Part shown: positions 18,409 to 26,215 of the stretch, one piece after another
How the letters are laid out: each line of letters starts with the position of its first letter
Position numbering within the stretch: the stretch's first letter is position 1
From: Alicyclobacillus tolerans
Lineage (GTDB): Bacteria > Bacillota > Bacilli > Alicyclobacillales > Alicyclobacillaceae
Direction of reading: 5' to 3'
Assembly (NCBI RefSeq): GCF_001447355.1
Contig: NZ_JXBW01000009.1
Span: 57,585 to 121,584 of the forward strand
Length of the DNA stretch: 64,000 bases
Translations under genes and position numbers: made by a program
The notes under the pieces: model-generated
The model's database searches: none
Told to the model about the DNA's origin: nothing
The model's input: only the letters and a program-made list of their open reading frames with translations

Positions 18409-18446
18409 CAACAGGCGGCCCGGGATATTCCCAGAGCCGCCTGTTG
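18409..18446 (-). terminator. Strong hairpin after dapA
   Basis: A perfect 11-base stem, CAACAGGCGGC with GCCGCCTGTTG, with an inner CTGGGAATATCCCGG that can extend pairing. It lies 20 bases past the dapA stop. No T run follows, so it may be a 3' end protector or a factor-dependent terminator. Confidence 0.55.
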
Positions 18447-18465
18447 GATGCGAAGGCCATACTAT

Positions 18466-19344
18466 TTAGATGACACCAAGACCATTAAGGAGTGTGACCA
18501 GATGTTCGCGTAACGCCGCAGAGGCCGGTAGCAGTGGAGCCCGAACAGAGCCGACATCCATACCGACAACAGACAAAGCCTCTTTGACCGGCGCCGGACT
18601 CGCGGTGGCAAACATCGCCTCAAAGATGGGCAACAAACGTCCGCTCCAGTATGCAGCTTCATCTGTCTGTCCCTGCCAAAACAAATCCATCATCGTGCGA
18701 ATTTGCTTGCCAACCACGTGGCTTGCAACGCTGACAACGCCCGCGGCCCCGATACTTAACATGGGCAACGTAAACTTATCATCACCGCTATAGAGCAGAA
18801 AATCGTCAGGCTTCTCCGCAGCGATGTGCAGAATTTGCGTGAAATCGCCACTTGCCTCTTTCAAGGCGACAATGTTCGGGATTTCTGCCAGCTGCAGGGC
18901 CGTCTCCGCTTGGATATTGACCCCAGTGCGGCCCGGGACATTGTAAATCATGACAGGCAAAGTCGTCGACTCGGCAATCGTGGCAAAGTGCGCATAGAGC
19001 CCGTCTTGTGAAGGTCGATTGTAATACGGCGCTACCAGAAGTACACCTTGCACGCCTAAACGCGCCGCCTCGAGTGTCAATTCCACGGAATCCTTCGTCG
19101 AATTTGTACCTGTGCCCGCGATGACTGGGATGCGACCATCGACCGCGCGCAACGTGGCATCAAATACTCTTAACTTTTCGGTATGGGACAAGGTTGGTGA
19201 TTCGCCTGTTGTCCCTACGGCTACGATGGCCGTCGTCCCCGTTTCGATCAGGTGATCGACCAGCGGTTTGAGCGCTCCTTCGTTCAAGGCCCCTGATGTA
19301 TCAAAGGGCGTCACCATCGCCGTGATTAAGCTACCAAAATCCAT
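18466..19344 (-). CDS. dapA: 4-hydroxy-tetrahydrodipicolinate synthase
   Basis: A 292-residue aldolase that condenses pyruvate with aspartate semialdehyde, the first step of the diaminopimelate/lysine and dipicolinate branch. The Schiff-base lysine is K162 (in A-L-K-E-A-S-G-D), with Y134 and T45-T46 in place. GGAGAG precedes the ATG at 19344, where the family start M-D-F-G-S-L occurs; the frame stays open upstream but without family sequence. It closes the unit asd-dapG-dapA that feeds both cell wall and spore core. Confidence 0.97.
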   Translation of the reverse strand: MDFGSLITAMVTPFDTSGALNEGALKPLVDHLIETGTTAIVAVGTTGESPTLSHTEKLRVFDATLRAVDGRIPVIAGTGTNSTKDSVELTLEAARLGVQGVLLVAPYYNRPSQDGLYAHFATIAESTTLPVMIYNVPGRTGVNIQAETALQLAEIPNIVALKEASGDFTQILHIAAEKPDDFLLYSGDDKFTLPMLSIGAAGVVSVASHVVGKQIRTMMDLFWQGQTDEAAYWSGRLLPIFEAMFATASPAPVKEALSVVGMDVGSVRAPLLPASAALREHLVTLLNGLGVI

Positions 19345-19363
19345 ATCGCTCTCTCCTGTTCGG

Positions 19364-20581
19364 TTATACCTCCGCCAGTTGAAAAGCCCGATGCAAAGCC
19401 CGCACCGCATCAGCCATTTGGGAACCGTCCACAAGCACCCAAATGGTCGTATGCGAGTCTGCCGACTGCAAAATGTCAATGCCCGAGCTTGCCAAGGCGT
19501 CGACAATCCGCGCCATCACGCCAGGTACTCCCATCATGCCTGCACCTACTGCAGACACCTTTGCGCAACCGCGACGCACCTGGGATCGATAACCTAGTTG
19601 CGATAAATGGTGGACAGCCGTATCCGCCAGCCCATCCGGAACGGTGAACGCCACCTCAGTCGGCGTCACTGAGATAAAGTCGAGCGAAATCTGATGCTCG
19701 GCCATCAATTGAAAGATAGACGAACTCCCAATTCCCTCGCCCCGAACGACGATCTGTGCAACGTTTGGCGTGTGCGCAATCCCTGTCACCGACTGATCGA
19801 ACACGCTGGAATGTTCCAAACGGCGAGCCGCCTGCGTCACCAAGGTGCCCGGGTCGTCCGACATGGTACTGCGCACGCGAATTGGCACATTCCCCTGCAT
19901 TGCCAATTCCACAGCGCGCGGATGAATCACCTTCGCGCCTTGATAGGCCATGTTGCAGATTTCGGTATACGTCACTTGCGCCAATTGGCGCGCATCATCG
20001 ACAATCCGCGGATCAGCCGTCATGATGCCGGACACGTCGGTGAAAATGTCCACCACTTCCGCGTGCAGAGCGACGCCGAGAGCGGTTGCCGTCGTATCGC
20101 TGCCGCCCCGTCCAAGCGTCGTCACGTCGCCATCTTCATCCGCGCCCTGAAATCCTGCCACAATTGCGATTTCGCCGTCCGCCAACGCCTTGTGCAAGGC
20201 ATCGGTGCGCACATCGAGAATGCGTGCGTTGCCAAAATCAGAAGAAGTGAGAATTCCCGCTTGCGCACCGGTCATTGCGCGTACCTTGTGGCCGCGTGCG
20301 CGAAGTTCCTGGGCAAAAACGACCGCTGAGATGATCTCACCACACGCCATCAACATATCGCGCTCGCGCAAATTGGCAGGAGCGGCGCTCGCTTCTGAAC
20401 TTTCCAACAGGCTCAGCAACGAATCGGTCGCGTAAGGATCCCCACGCCGTCCCATGGCGGAGACGACCACGACGACGGCATATCCGTCCGCCTTCGCCTG
20501 CTCAATGTGGCGATATGCGGCGCGCCGCGACTCAGGCGTCGCGACCGACGTACCGCCGAACTTCTGTACCACAATCTTCAC
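19364..20581 (-). CDS. dapG: Aspartate kinase I (DapG type)
   Basis: A 405-residue aspartokinase that phosphorylates aspartate. The N-terminal K-F-G-G-T-S-V motif, the G-R-G-G-S-D-T-T substrate loop and two C-terminal ACT domains are present. Its position between asd and dapA and its length match B. subtilis DapG, the diaminopimelate-sensitive isozyme. The GTG at 20581 is chosen for GGGGAG ten bases upstream and because the family begins V-K-I-V-V-Q-K-F. Sensitivity to lysine or diaminopimelate cannot be read from the sequence. Confidence 0.94.
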   Translation of the reverse strand: MKIVVQKFGGTSVATPESRRAAYRHIEQAKADGYAVVVVVSAMGRRGDPYATDSLLSLLESSEASAAPANLRERDMLMACGEIISAVVFAQELRARGHKVRAMTGAQAGILTSSDFGNARILDVRTDALHKALADGEIAIVAGFQGADEDGDVTTLGRGGSDTTATALGVALHAEVVDIFTDVSGIMTADPRIVDDARQLAQVTYTEICNMAYQGAKVIHPRAVELAMQGNVPIRVRSTMSDDPGTLVTQAARRLEHSSVFDQSVTGIAHTPNVAQIVVRGEGIGSSSIFQLMAEHQISLDFISVTPTEVAFTVPDGLADTAVHHLSQLGYRSQVRRGCAKVSAVGAGMMGVPGVMARIVDALASSGIDILQSADSHTTIWVLVDGSQMADAVRALHRAFQLAEV

Positions 20582-20612
20582 AGCGTTTCGACTCCCCCAT
20601 TCGGGTCCAAAC

Positions 20613-21650
20613 TCAGTTTGCCCGAGCAATCAACGCTTCCGCAATCTGCACGGCGTTCCAGGCCGCACCTTTGAGCAAATTATCAGCGACAACAAAGAAC
20701 AGCAGCGTATGTGGATCACCTAAGTCCTGACGGATGCGACCGACATAGGTCTCGCCCGTATCCTCAGCCATGCGCGGATGCGGATACGCATACGTAGCCG
20801 GATCGTCAACCACAATCAGATTTTCTGCTTTGCGCATTCTCTCCCGGGCCACGTCGGGCGTCACCGGCTGCGTAAAGCGAACCGCGACAGACTCGGCATG
20901 GCCGTATAACACGGGAACGCGCACTGCCGTCGGACTGACGCGCAGATCCGGCAACTCGAGAATCTTGCGCGACTCGTTGACCAATTTCATTTCCTCTTTG
21001 GTATATCCGTTGTCGAGAAAGATATCACATTGCGGAAGCACATTAAACGCCATCGGATAATGCGTATCCTGCTTCACCACAGGAAAAACAGTTTGTTTGC
21101 GCGCATCTCCCGCACGAAACGCGTCCACCTCTTCGAGCAGTGCGTCGACGGCGGTTTGCCCCATTCCGCTAACGGCCTGATACGTGGAAATCACAACGTG
21201 TTCCAACCCGAATTCGCGCAAACTATGGAGCGCAACCATTAACTGAATGGTCGAGCAGTTTGGATTGGCGATGATACTTTTGTGCGCATCCAGCGCGTGC
21301 GCATTGACCTCTGGCACAACCAGTGGAACCTCATCATGCATGCGGTAGGCTGAACTGTTATCGATCACGATGGCTCCACGCTTGACGGCTTCGGGCGCAT
21401 ATTGCTCACTCGCCGCTGCTCCCGCGCTAAATAGCGCAATATCGACATCTGCAAACGAATCAGGCGCCACCGCTTCGACTTCGATTTCCTGACCGCGAAA
21501 AGCCAAGCGCTGGCCAGCCGAACGCGGCGAAGCGAGCAACTTGATATCCTCAACAGGGACGTTGCGCCGCTCCAATGTCGACAACATGCGACGTCCCACA
21601 GCGCCGGTTGCCCCGAGGACCGCAAAGCGATATCGTTCCTTCTTCTTCAT
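20613..21650 (-). CDS. asd: Aspartate-semialdehyde dehydrogenase
   Basis: A 345-residue NADPH-dependent enzyme reducing aspartyl phosphate to the semialdehyde. The nucleotide motif G-A-T-G-A-V-G (residues 13-19) and the catalytic cysteine C132 (in N-P-N-C-S-T) are present. Product is shared by lysine, dipicolinate, threonine and methionine pathways. Its ribosome binding site AAAAGGGG lies in one arm of a ten-base inverted repeat, suggesting translational control. It follows dpaB by 82 bases. Confidence 0.97.
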   Translation of the reverse strand: MKKKERYRFAVLGATGAVGRRMLSTLERRNVPVEDIKLLASPRSAGQRLAFRGQEIEVEAVAPDSFADVDIALFSAGAAASEQYAPEAVKRGAIVIDNSSAYRMHDEVPLVVPEVNAHALDAHKSIIANPNCSTIQLMVALHSLREFGLEHVVISTYQAVSGMGQTAVDALLEEVDAFRAGDARKQTVFPVVKQDTHYPMAFNVLPQCDIFLDNGYTKEEMKLVNESRKILELPDLRVSPTAVRVPVLYGHAESVAVRFTQPVTPDVARERMRKAENLIVVDDPATYAYPHPRMAEDTGETYVGRIRQDLGDPHTLLFFVVADNLLKGAAWNAVQIAEALIARAN

Positions 21651-21656
21651 GACACA

Positions 21657-21724
21657 GCCCCTTTTCTGGTGATAGCTTTCCGGAGCGGTTCAACTCAAGG
21701 CCACTTGAATGAGCGAAAAGGGGC
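21657..21724 (-). promoter_or_regulatory. Inverted repeat masking the asd ribosome binding site
   Basis: On the minus strand GCCCCTTTTC (21715-21724) pairs perfectly with GAAAAGGGGC (21657-21666), and the second arm contains the asd Shine-Dalgarno sequence. The 48-base loop holds a small CAAG/CTTG stem. The upstream arm lies just after the dpaB stop. Confidence 0.5.
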
Positions 21725-21732
21725 GCTCTCCA

Positions 21733-22338
21733 TTACGACGGACGAGCTTCGCGCCACCGCTCAATCAGTACGGGTTGCAATTGCCGGCCGTCGAGTGCGG
21801 CCGCGATGGCATCCGGAATCAACGTCATTAACGACACAAGTGAATTCATTTTAACATGCGGTGCATCCTGACCAAACGGAACAAAATAGATGTTTTTCGC
21901 ATTCATCAACCGAGCTATATTGTACATGCTTAAACCCAGTCCGTCATTCGTTGAAATCGCGATCACGACGGGTCTGCCGTTGCGCAGGGTTGCCTTGGCT
22001 GCCATCAACACCGGCGAGTCGGTATTCGCCTGCGCCATGCGGCTTAGCGTGCTCGCTGTGCACGGAGCAATGAGCATCGCGTCCAGGGTCTTTGCGGGGC
22101 CAAGCGGCTCGGCCTGTGGGATGCTGACAATCGCCTCATTGCCCGCCGCCTCCTCAATTTTCTTTGCCCATTCGCCTGCTTCACCGAAGCGCGTGCTTGT
22201 TTCGAGCACATTGTGCGAAAATACCGGGATGACGTTTGCGCCCAAGTCGACGAGACGCTTAACTTCCGGGAAAATCTCTTCATAGGTACAATGGCTGCCT
22301 GTAACGCCAAATCCAATGGTCTTGCCCTTTAAGTCCAC
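21733..22338 (-). CDS. dpaB: Dipicolinate synthase subunit B
   Basis: A 201-residue flavoprotein-like subunit (SpoVFB) of the enzyme that makes dipicolinic acid in the mother cell for deposit in the spore core. The start shows G-F-G-V-T-G-S-H-C-T-Y, and later A-P-C-T-A-S-T-L-S-R and P-V-V-I-A-I-S-T-N-D-G-L-G, as in the family. It overlaps dpaA by ten bases and has GAGGAGG before its GTG. Sigma-K promoter control comes from upstream of dpaA. Confidence 0.95.
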   Translation of the reverse strand: MDLKGKTIGFGVTGSHCTYEEIFPEVKRLVDLGANVIPVFSHNVLETSTRFGEAGEWAKKIEEAAGNEAIVSIPQAEPLGPAKTLDAMLIAPCTASTLSRMAQANTDSPVLMAAKATLRNGRPVVIAISTNDGLGLSMYNIARLMNAKNIYFVPFGQDAPHVKMNSLVSLMTLIPDAIAAALDGRQLQPVLIERWREARPS

Positions 22339-23240
22339 AGTTCTTCCTCCTCGTAATCCAAGTCGTCACTGTCCGCGAGAATTCGCGAGATCGACGCCGC
22401 AATGATGCGACCCGCAGTCTTCGGCGCGACCAGCCCGGGTAGACTCGGTGCCAACAACGCCTTAATACCGCGGCGCTCCGCATAGCGAAAATCAGTGCCG
22501 CCCGGCTTGGAAGCGATATCGATAATCACCGCGTCGCGCCGCATATATTTCAGCACTGCGGCAGGGAGTACCATCGCGGGAATGGTGTTAAACACGATGT
22601 CCGCGTCGTGCACGGCGTGATCGATATGCTTAATGGGGACAGGAATCAGCGAGCGCTCGTGAATGCGCGCGAGCTCGTGTTGGTGCTGTGCACAAACGTG
22701 GACGATCGCGCCCATTGCATGCAGCTTGTGTGCCAATGTCTGACCACAGCGGCCAAATCCGAGCACGACTGTCTTTGCGCCATGCAGCGTGATATCCGTC
22801 TCCTGCATGGCAATGGCAATGGCACCTTCCGCCGTCGGTATGGAATTGAGAATCGCGACCTCGTCGAGCTCCATCAACTTGACCAGTTGCAAAGAATAGC
22901 GTTCACACCACTCGCCAAGGACGCGCCGTGCAATGCCCGTAAATACATACGTGCCGGGGCGCATCGCCTGAAAATGCGCCTCGGTCAACATGACGGGTTC
23001 TGGGGCAAATTTCGTATCGACCCGCCCGTCGTTCTCCATCCCGGCCACCGGCAGCACGAGTGCGTCGGCATTGGCAAATATGTTCTCCGACAACTCGCTC
23101 ACTGTCGTGTCCGCGAACGTCCGTTGCAGATCTGGGAATCCGATGAGCGTGGCGCTTGCATCGTTGTCAGTCAATTGTGCAATCACCTCAAGTTGTCGAG
23201 CGTCGCCGCCGACAAACACGAGATGCTTTCCTGTGAGCAT
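22329..23240 (-). CDS. dpaA: Dipicolinate synthase subunit A
   Basis: A 303-residue Rossmann-fold subunit (SpoVFA) converting the dapA product to dipicolinate. The nucleotide-binding motif V-L-G-F-G-R-C-G-Q-T-L-A is visible in the second half, and the start resembles the family (L-V-F-V-G-G-D-A-R-Q). I use the ATG at 23240; GGAGG lies about twelve bases upstream. An ATG ten codons earlier would overlap the promoter region. Dipicolinate gives spores heat resistance. Confidence 0.95.
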   Translation of the reverse strand: MLTGKHLVFVGGDARQLEVIAQLTDNDASATLIGFPDLQRTFADTTVSELSENIFANADALVLPVAGMENDGRVDTKFAPEPVMLTEAHFQAMRPGTYVFTGIARRVLGEWCERYSLQLVKLMELDEVAILNSIPTAEGAIAIAMQETDITLHGAKTVVLGFGRCGQTLAHKLHAMGAIVHVCAQHQHELARIHERSLIPVPIKHIDHAVHDADIVFNTIPAMVLPAAVLKYMRRDAVIIDIASKPGGTDFRYAERRGIKALLAPSLPGLVAPKTAGRIIAASISRILADSDDLDYEEEELWT

Positions 23241-23269
23241 CTGGCCTTCACCCCTCCATACACGTGCCA

Positions 23270-23298
23270 TAGCTTATGTGCCATCGCCCAAGAGGGTG
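23270..23298 (-). promoter_or_regulatory. Sigma-K promoter of dpaAB
   Basis: CACC (23295-23298), 16 bases, CATAAGCTA (23270-23278). This matches the sigma-K consensus mACm-N16/17-CATAnnnTA at every specified position. It lies about 30 bases before the dpaA start. Confidence 0.85.
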
Positions 23299-23313
23299 AA
23301 ACGGCGGCTTACG

Positions 23314-23351
23314 AAAAACGCCGCCCGCCGGGTCATTCCCAGCAGGCGGCG
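23314..23351 (-). terminator. Terminator after dut
   Basis: CGCCGCC and GGCGGCG arms with further inner pairing (GGG/CCC) are followed by five T on the minus strand. It separates dut from the sigma-K unit dpaAB. Confidence 0.85.
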
Positions 23352-23380
23352 CCCCATGAAGCCGCTGTTGTCTGGTTTAT

Positions 23381-23842
23381 CTAACGCGTTCCAGTTGAGC
23401 CAAAGCCACCTTCCCCGCGCTCTGTCGCCGCCAACGATTCGACCCGTCGCCAATGGACAACGTAAATCGGCGCCACGACCAACTGGGCAATGCGATCTCC
23501 GGGCTCGATCACGACCGTGCTGTCGCCGTGGTGACTCAATAACACCTGAATCTCGCCTGTATAATCACTGTCGATCACGCCAACGCCGTTGGTTAGGGCA
23601 ATGCCATGTTTGGCCGCCCAACCGCTGCGCGCGTAGACGAGCGCTACGACGTCCTGCCGGGGCAGACCAATGGCGATACCCGTGGGAACGCGCAAATGTG
23701 TACCGGGTCGAAATTCGACAGGTCCATCCAAGCAAGCCCGCAGATCCATGCCCGCCGCCCCCGCAGACGCATACTGCGGCATGTACTCATCGCGAAAGAG
23801 AGGCGATACGACTTGAATATTCACATCCAACCAATGAGTCAC
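23381..23842 (-). CDS. dut: dUTP diphosphatase
   Basis: A 153-residue trimeric dUTPase that removes dUTP and supplies dUMP. Motifs in order: G-M-D-L-R-A (I), Y-A-R-S-G-W-A (II), G-V-I-D-S-D-Y-T-G-E (III), P-G-D-R-I-A-Q-L (IV) and G-E-G-G-F-G-S-T-G (V). I chose the GTG at 23842, which overlaps the mlpA stop as GTGA, with GAAGGTG upstream; a GTG four codons earlier is possible. Confidence 0.95.
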   Translation of the reverse strand: MTHWLDVNIQVVSPLFRDEYMPQYASAGAAGMDLRACLDGPVEFRPGTHLRVPTGIAIGLPRQDVVALVYARSGWAAKHGIALTNGVGVIDSDYTGEIQVLLSHHGDSTVVIEPGDRIAQLVVAPIYVVHWRRVESLAATERGEGGFGSTGTR

Positions 23843-25104
23843 GACGACGCACACACCTTCACAGATCCCTCGAGATCGATGCCTGCCAGCGGTCCGACCG
23901 CAGCGACAGCAAAACCTGAACTCAGCACCTGCTTGGCGACCGCTTGAACGGCTTCCGGCGTCACGGCTTCGATACCGGCAATCGTCTCCTCGATAGGCAC
24001 ATCGCGACCCAAGAGCAATTCGTTTTTGGCGATTCGACTCATGCGGCTGCCCGAACTTTCCAACCCGAGCATCAGTGCACCTTTGACCTGCCGCTTCGCC
24101 TTCTCAAGTTCTTCGTTTGTCAGCTTCGACTGCCACATGCCGTCACACACTGACTGCACGAGTTCCAAGACCTGTTCCGCCGTCTCTGGCGAGGTGCCAA
24201 CATAAACCCCAAACATCCCGGCGTCCTGATACCCCGTGTGAAACGAGTAGACAGAATACGCCATGCCACGCTCTTCCCGGATTTCTTGGAACAGCCTGGA
24301 AGACTGCGTACCTCCCAGCATATTGTTGAGCAAAAGGAGCGGATACAGCTCATCTCGCCCCGCGGGATAGCCCGGCGAGGCCAAGCAGATGTGAACCTGT
24401 TCGATGTCCTTTTCGCGTACTGTGACACCGCGGTGAAACGGCGGTACCGACAACTTGCAAGGGTCTTCTCCAGCCCTTGCCATGTCGCCAAACAAGCGTT
24501 CGACTTCACGCACGACCACCGCTTGATCGACGTGCCCGGCAACCGCGATGACCATGTTGGCTGGCTGATAATGGCGGCCCACGTAACTCAGTAAATCTTC
24601 ACGCGTAAACCGCTGTAGATTCTCCTCGCGTCCAAGGATGGTGTAGCCAAGAGGGTGGTTCCCATAGACGCCGTCTGCAATCAGATCCATGACCAGTTCG
24701 TCCGGGGTGTCCTCGTACATGTGAATCTCTTCAATAACAACGCGCTTTTCTTTTTCAATTTCAACTGGTGCAAACGTCGATCCCAGCAACATATCTGCCA
24801 AGGTGTCGAGGGCAATCGCGAAGTGCTCATCGAGAACACGCGCGTAAAAGCAAGTATATTCTTTCGCAGTAAACGCATTGATTTGGCCACCGAGATCGTC
24901 AAACAGGTGCGCCAGGTCCTTCGCGCTGTAACGATGGGTACCTTTGAAGAACATGTGCTCAAGAAAATGGCTGATCCCATTCTCGGATGGTGCCTCATAC
25001 CGCGAGCCGGTTCGCACCCAAATGCCTAAACTGACCGAGCGAATAGAATCAATTTCTTCACCGACAATGCGCAAACCGTTGTCGAGTTGTACTCGATATG
25101 TCAA
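23839..25104 (-). CDS. mlpA: M16 family zinc protease (MlpA/YmxG)
   Basis: A 421-residue insulinase-family peptidase. The inverted zinc motif H-F-L-E-H lies at residues 46-50, with the distal glutamate region R-V-V-I-E-E-I-H about 75 residues on. The homologous B. subtilis MlpA/YmxG lies next to dut and dpaA and has been linked to regulation of protease production; the physiological substrate is not known. Start TTG at 25104 with GAGGAGG eight bases upstream. dut overlaps by four bases. Confidence 0.93.
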   Translation of the reverse strand: MTYRVQLDNGLRIVGEEIDSIRSVSLGIWVRTGSRYEAPSENGISHFLEHMFFKGTHRYSAKDLAHLFDDLGGQINAFTAKEYTCFYARVLDEHFAIALDTLADMLLGSTFAPVEIEKEKRVVIEEIHMYEDTPDELVMDLIADGVYGNHPLGYTILGREENLQRFTREDLLSYVGRHYQPANMVIAVAGHVDQAVVVREVERLFGDMARAGEDPCKLSVPPFHRGVTVREKDIEQVHICLASPGYPAGRDELYPLLLLNNMLGGTQSSRLFQEIREERGMAYSVYSFHTGYQDAGMFGVYVGTSPETAEQVLELVQSVCDGMWQSKLTNEELEKAKRQVKGALMLGLESSGSRMSRIAKNELLLGRDVPIEETIAGIEAVTPEAVQAVAKQVLSSGFAVAAVGPLAGIDLEGSVKVCASS

Positions 25105-25157
25105 AGAAAAAGCCTCCTCATCCTACCCGAACCTACATGCACAGTAGCCCCACTATA

Positions 25158-26147
25158 TCAAACCGTTGGGACAGGGCTCAAGATGGAAGGCGGCATCATC
25201 GCCGGGCGCTCGTCGACGACGTCTTCGACCGTTTTTGTGTGAAAACCAGCGACGGACAGCATGTGTAAAATCTGCGGGAGCGCTTCCACCGTGCTCTGCG
25301 TAGGATGCATGAGGACAAGAGCGCCCGGAGCCATTCCGCGTTTCACGCGATCGACGATCATCTGAGCCGGTGGGCGCCGCCAATCGACCGTGTCTGTAGT
25401 CCAGAGAATCGTGTACATACCTCGTTCGTGGGCCATATTGACCAGCCGGTCGTCGTACGATCCCGCCGGCGGCGCGATCAACCTTGGTCGTCTACCAATA
25501 ATTCGCGCGATCACATCGTTCGTTCCGTCGACCTGACGCGCTAGCGCGGCTGTGGACAGCTTGCGAAAATCAGGATGGCCGCTGCCATGTGAGCCAATAG
25601 CATGGCCGTCTGCCGCTATCTTGCGCAACAAGTCGGGATGTGCCGATGCCCACTTTCCGTCAATAAAAAATGTCGCCTTGACGTTTGCGCGTTTAAACGC
25701 AGATAACATGGCTGGTATATATTCCTCGCCCCAAGATACGTTGACCATGAGTGCGACTGACTTTTCCGTGTCCGGACCACGATAGATGGGATCCGCCGGC
25801 AACATGGAGAGCCGTACGCGCGGAGGCACAAGCCGCCACACGAGATGCCGTTTACCATCTGTCGCCGTGCGCGTCGCGCGCTCGCTTTCTGCCACATCCA
25901 GTCGCCATCCGCACAAACCAGGAATGGCGTGCCAAACCCGGTCAGTGCGGGCATCGACCGGCGGCACGCCCATGTCACGATGATCATCTTGCAGTTGTTC
26001 GGTCAAGGATTTGGTCGGCAGCGTTTGCCGCTGTGCATGTGTCTGGCCCGCTTGGCCACCGTCATGCCGATGGGTTGCATGGACGAGCCCTGCGGTTCCA
26101 CACAACACGGCACAAGCACTCGCCGCCCAAATCAAAACTCGCTTCAT
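25158..26147 (-). CDS. ylxY: YlxY-like polysaccharide deacetylase family protein
   Basis: A 329-residue exported protein: signal peptide (K-R-V-L-I-W-A-A-S-A-C-A-V-L-C-G), a variable region, then a NodB-type domain from about residue 125. The TFDD motif of active deacetylases is replaced by V-N-V-S-W-G-E-E-Y, while the S-H-G-S-G-H-P motif and A-P-P-A-G-S-Y-D-D are kept. The missing aspartates suggest altered or lost deacetylase activity, which I believe is common in the YlxY group. GGAGGGG before the ATG at 26147 sets the start. Located pnp-ylxY-mlpA as in B. subtilis. Confidence 0.88.
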   Translation of the reverse strand: MKRVLIWAASACAVLCGTAGLVHATHRHDGGQAGQTHAQRQTLPTKSLTEQLQDDHRDMGVPPVDARTDRVWHAIPGLCGWRLDVAESERATRTATDGKRHLVWRLVPPRVRLSMLPADPIYRGPDTEKSVALMVNVSWGEEYIPAMLSAFKRANVKATFFIDGKWASAHPDLLRKIAADGHAIGSHGSGHPDFRKLSTAALARQVDGTNDVIARIIGRRPRLIAPPAGSYDDRLVNMAHERGMYTILWTTDTVDWRRPPAQMIVDRVKRGMAPGALVLMHPTQSTVEALPQILHMLSVAGFHTKTVEDVVDERPAMMPPSILSPVPTV

Positions 26148-26215
26148 ACACACCCCTCCACTGTCATAACAGGGATAGGGTGCCTCAAATTGCGCGGAAA
26201 GACTCACAAAGCGAA

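Noticed and set aside
22990..23919. A 309-codon plus-strand frame across dpaA, dut and mlpA
   Set aside because: It spans three well-supported opposite-strand genes plus a terminator and a promoter, and its Pro/Arg/Ser-rich composition is typical of a shadow frame.
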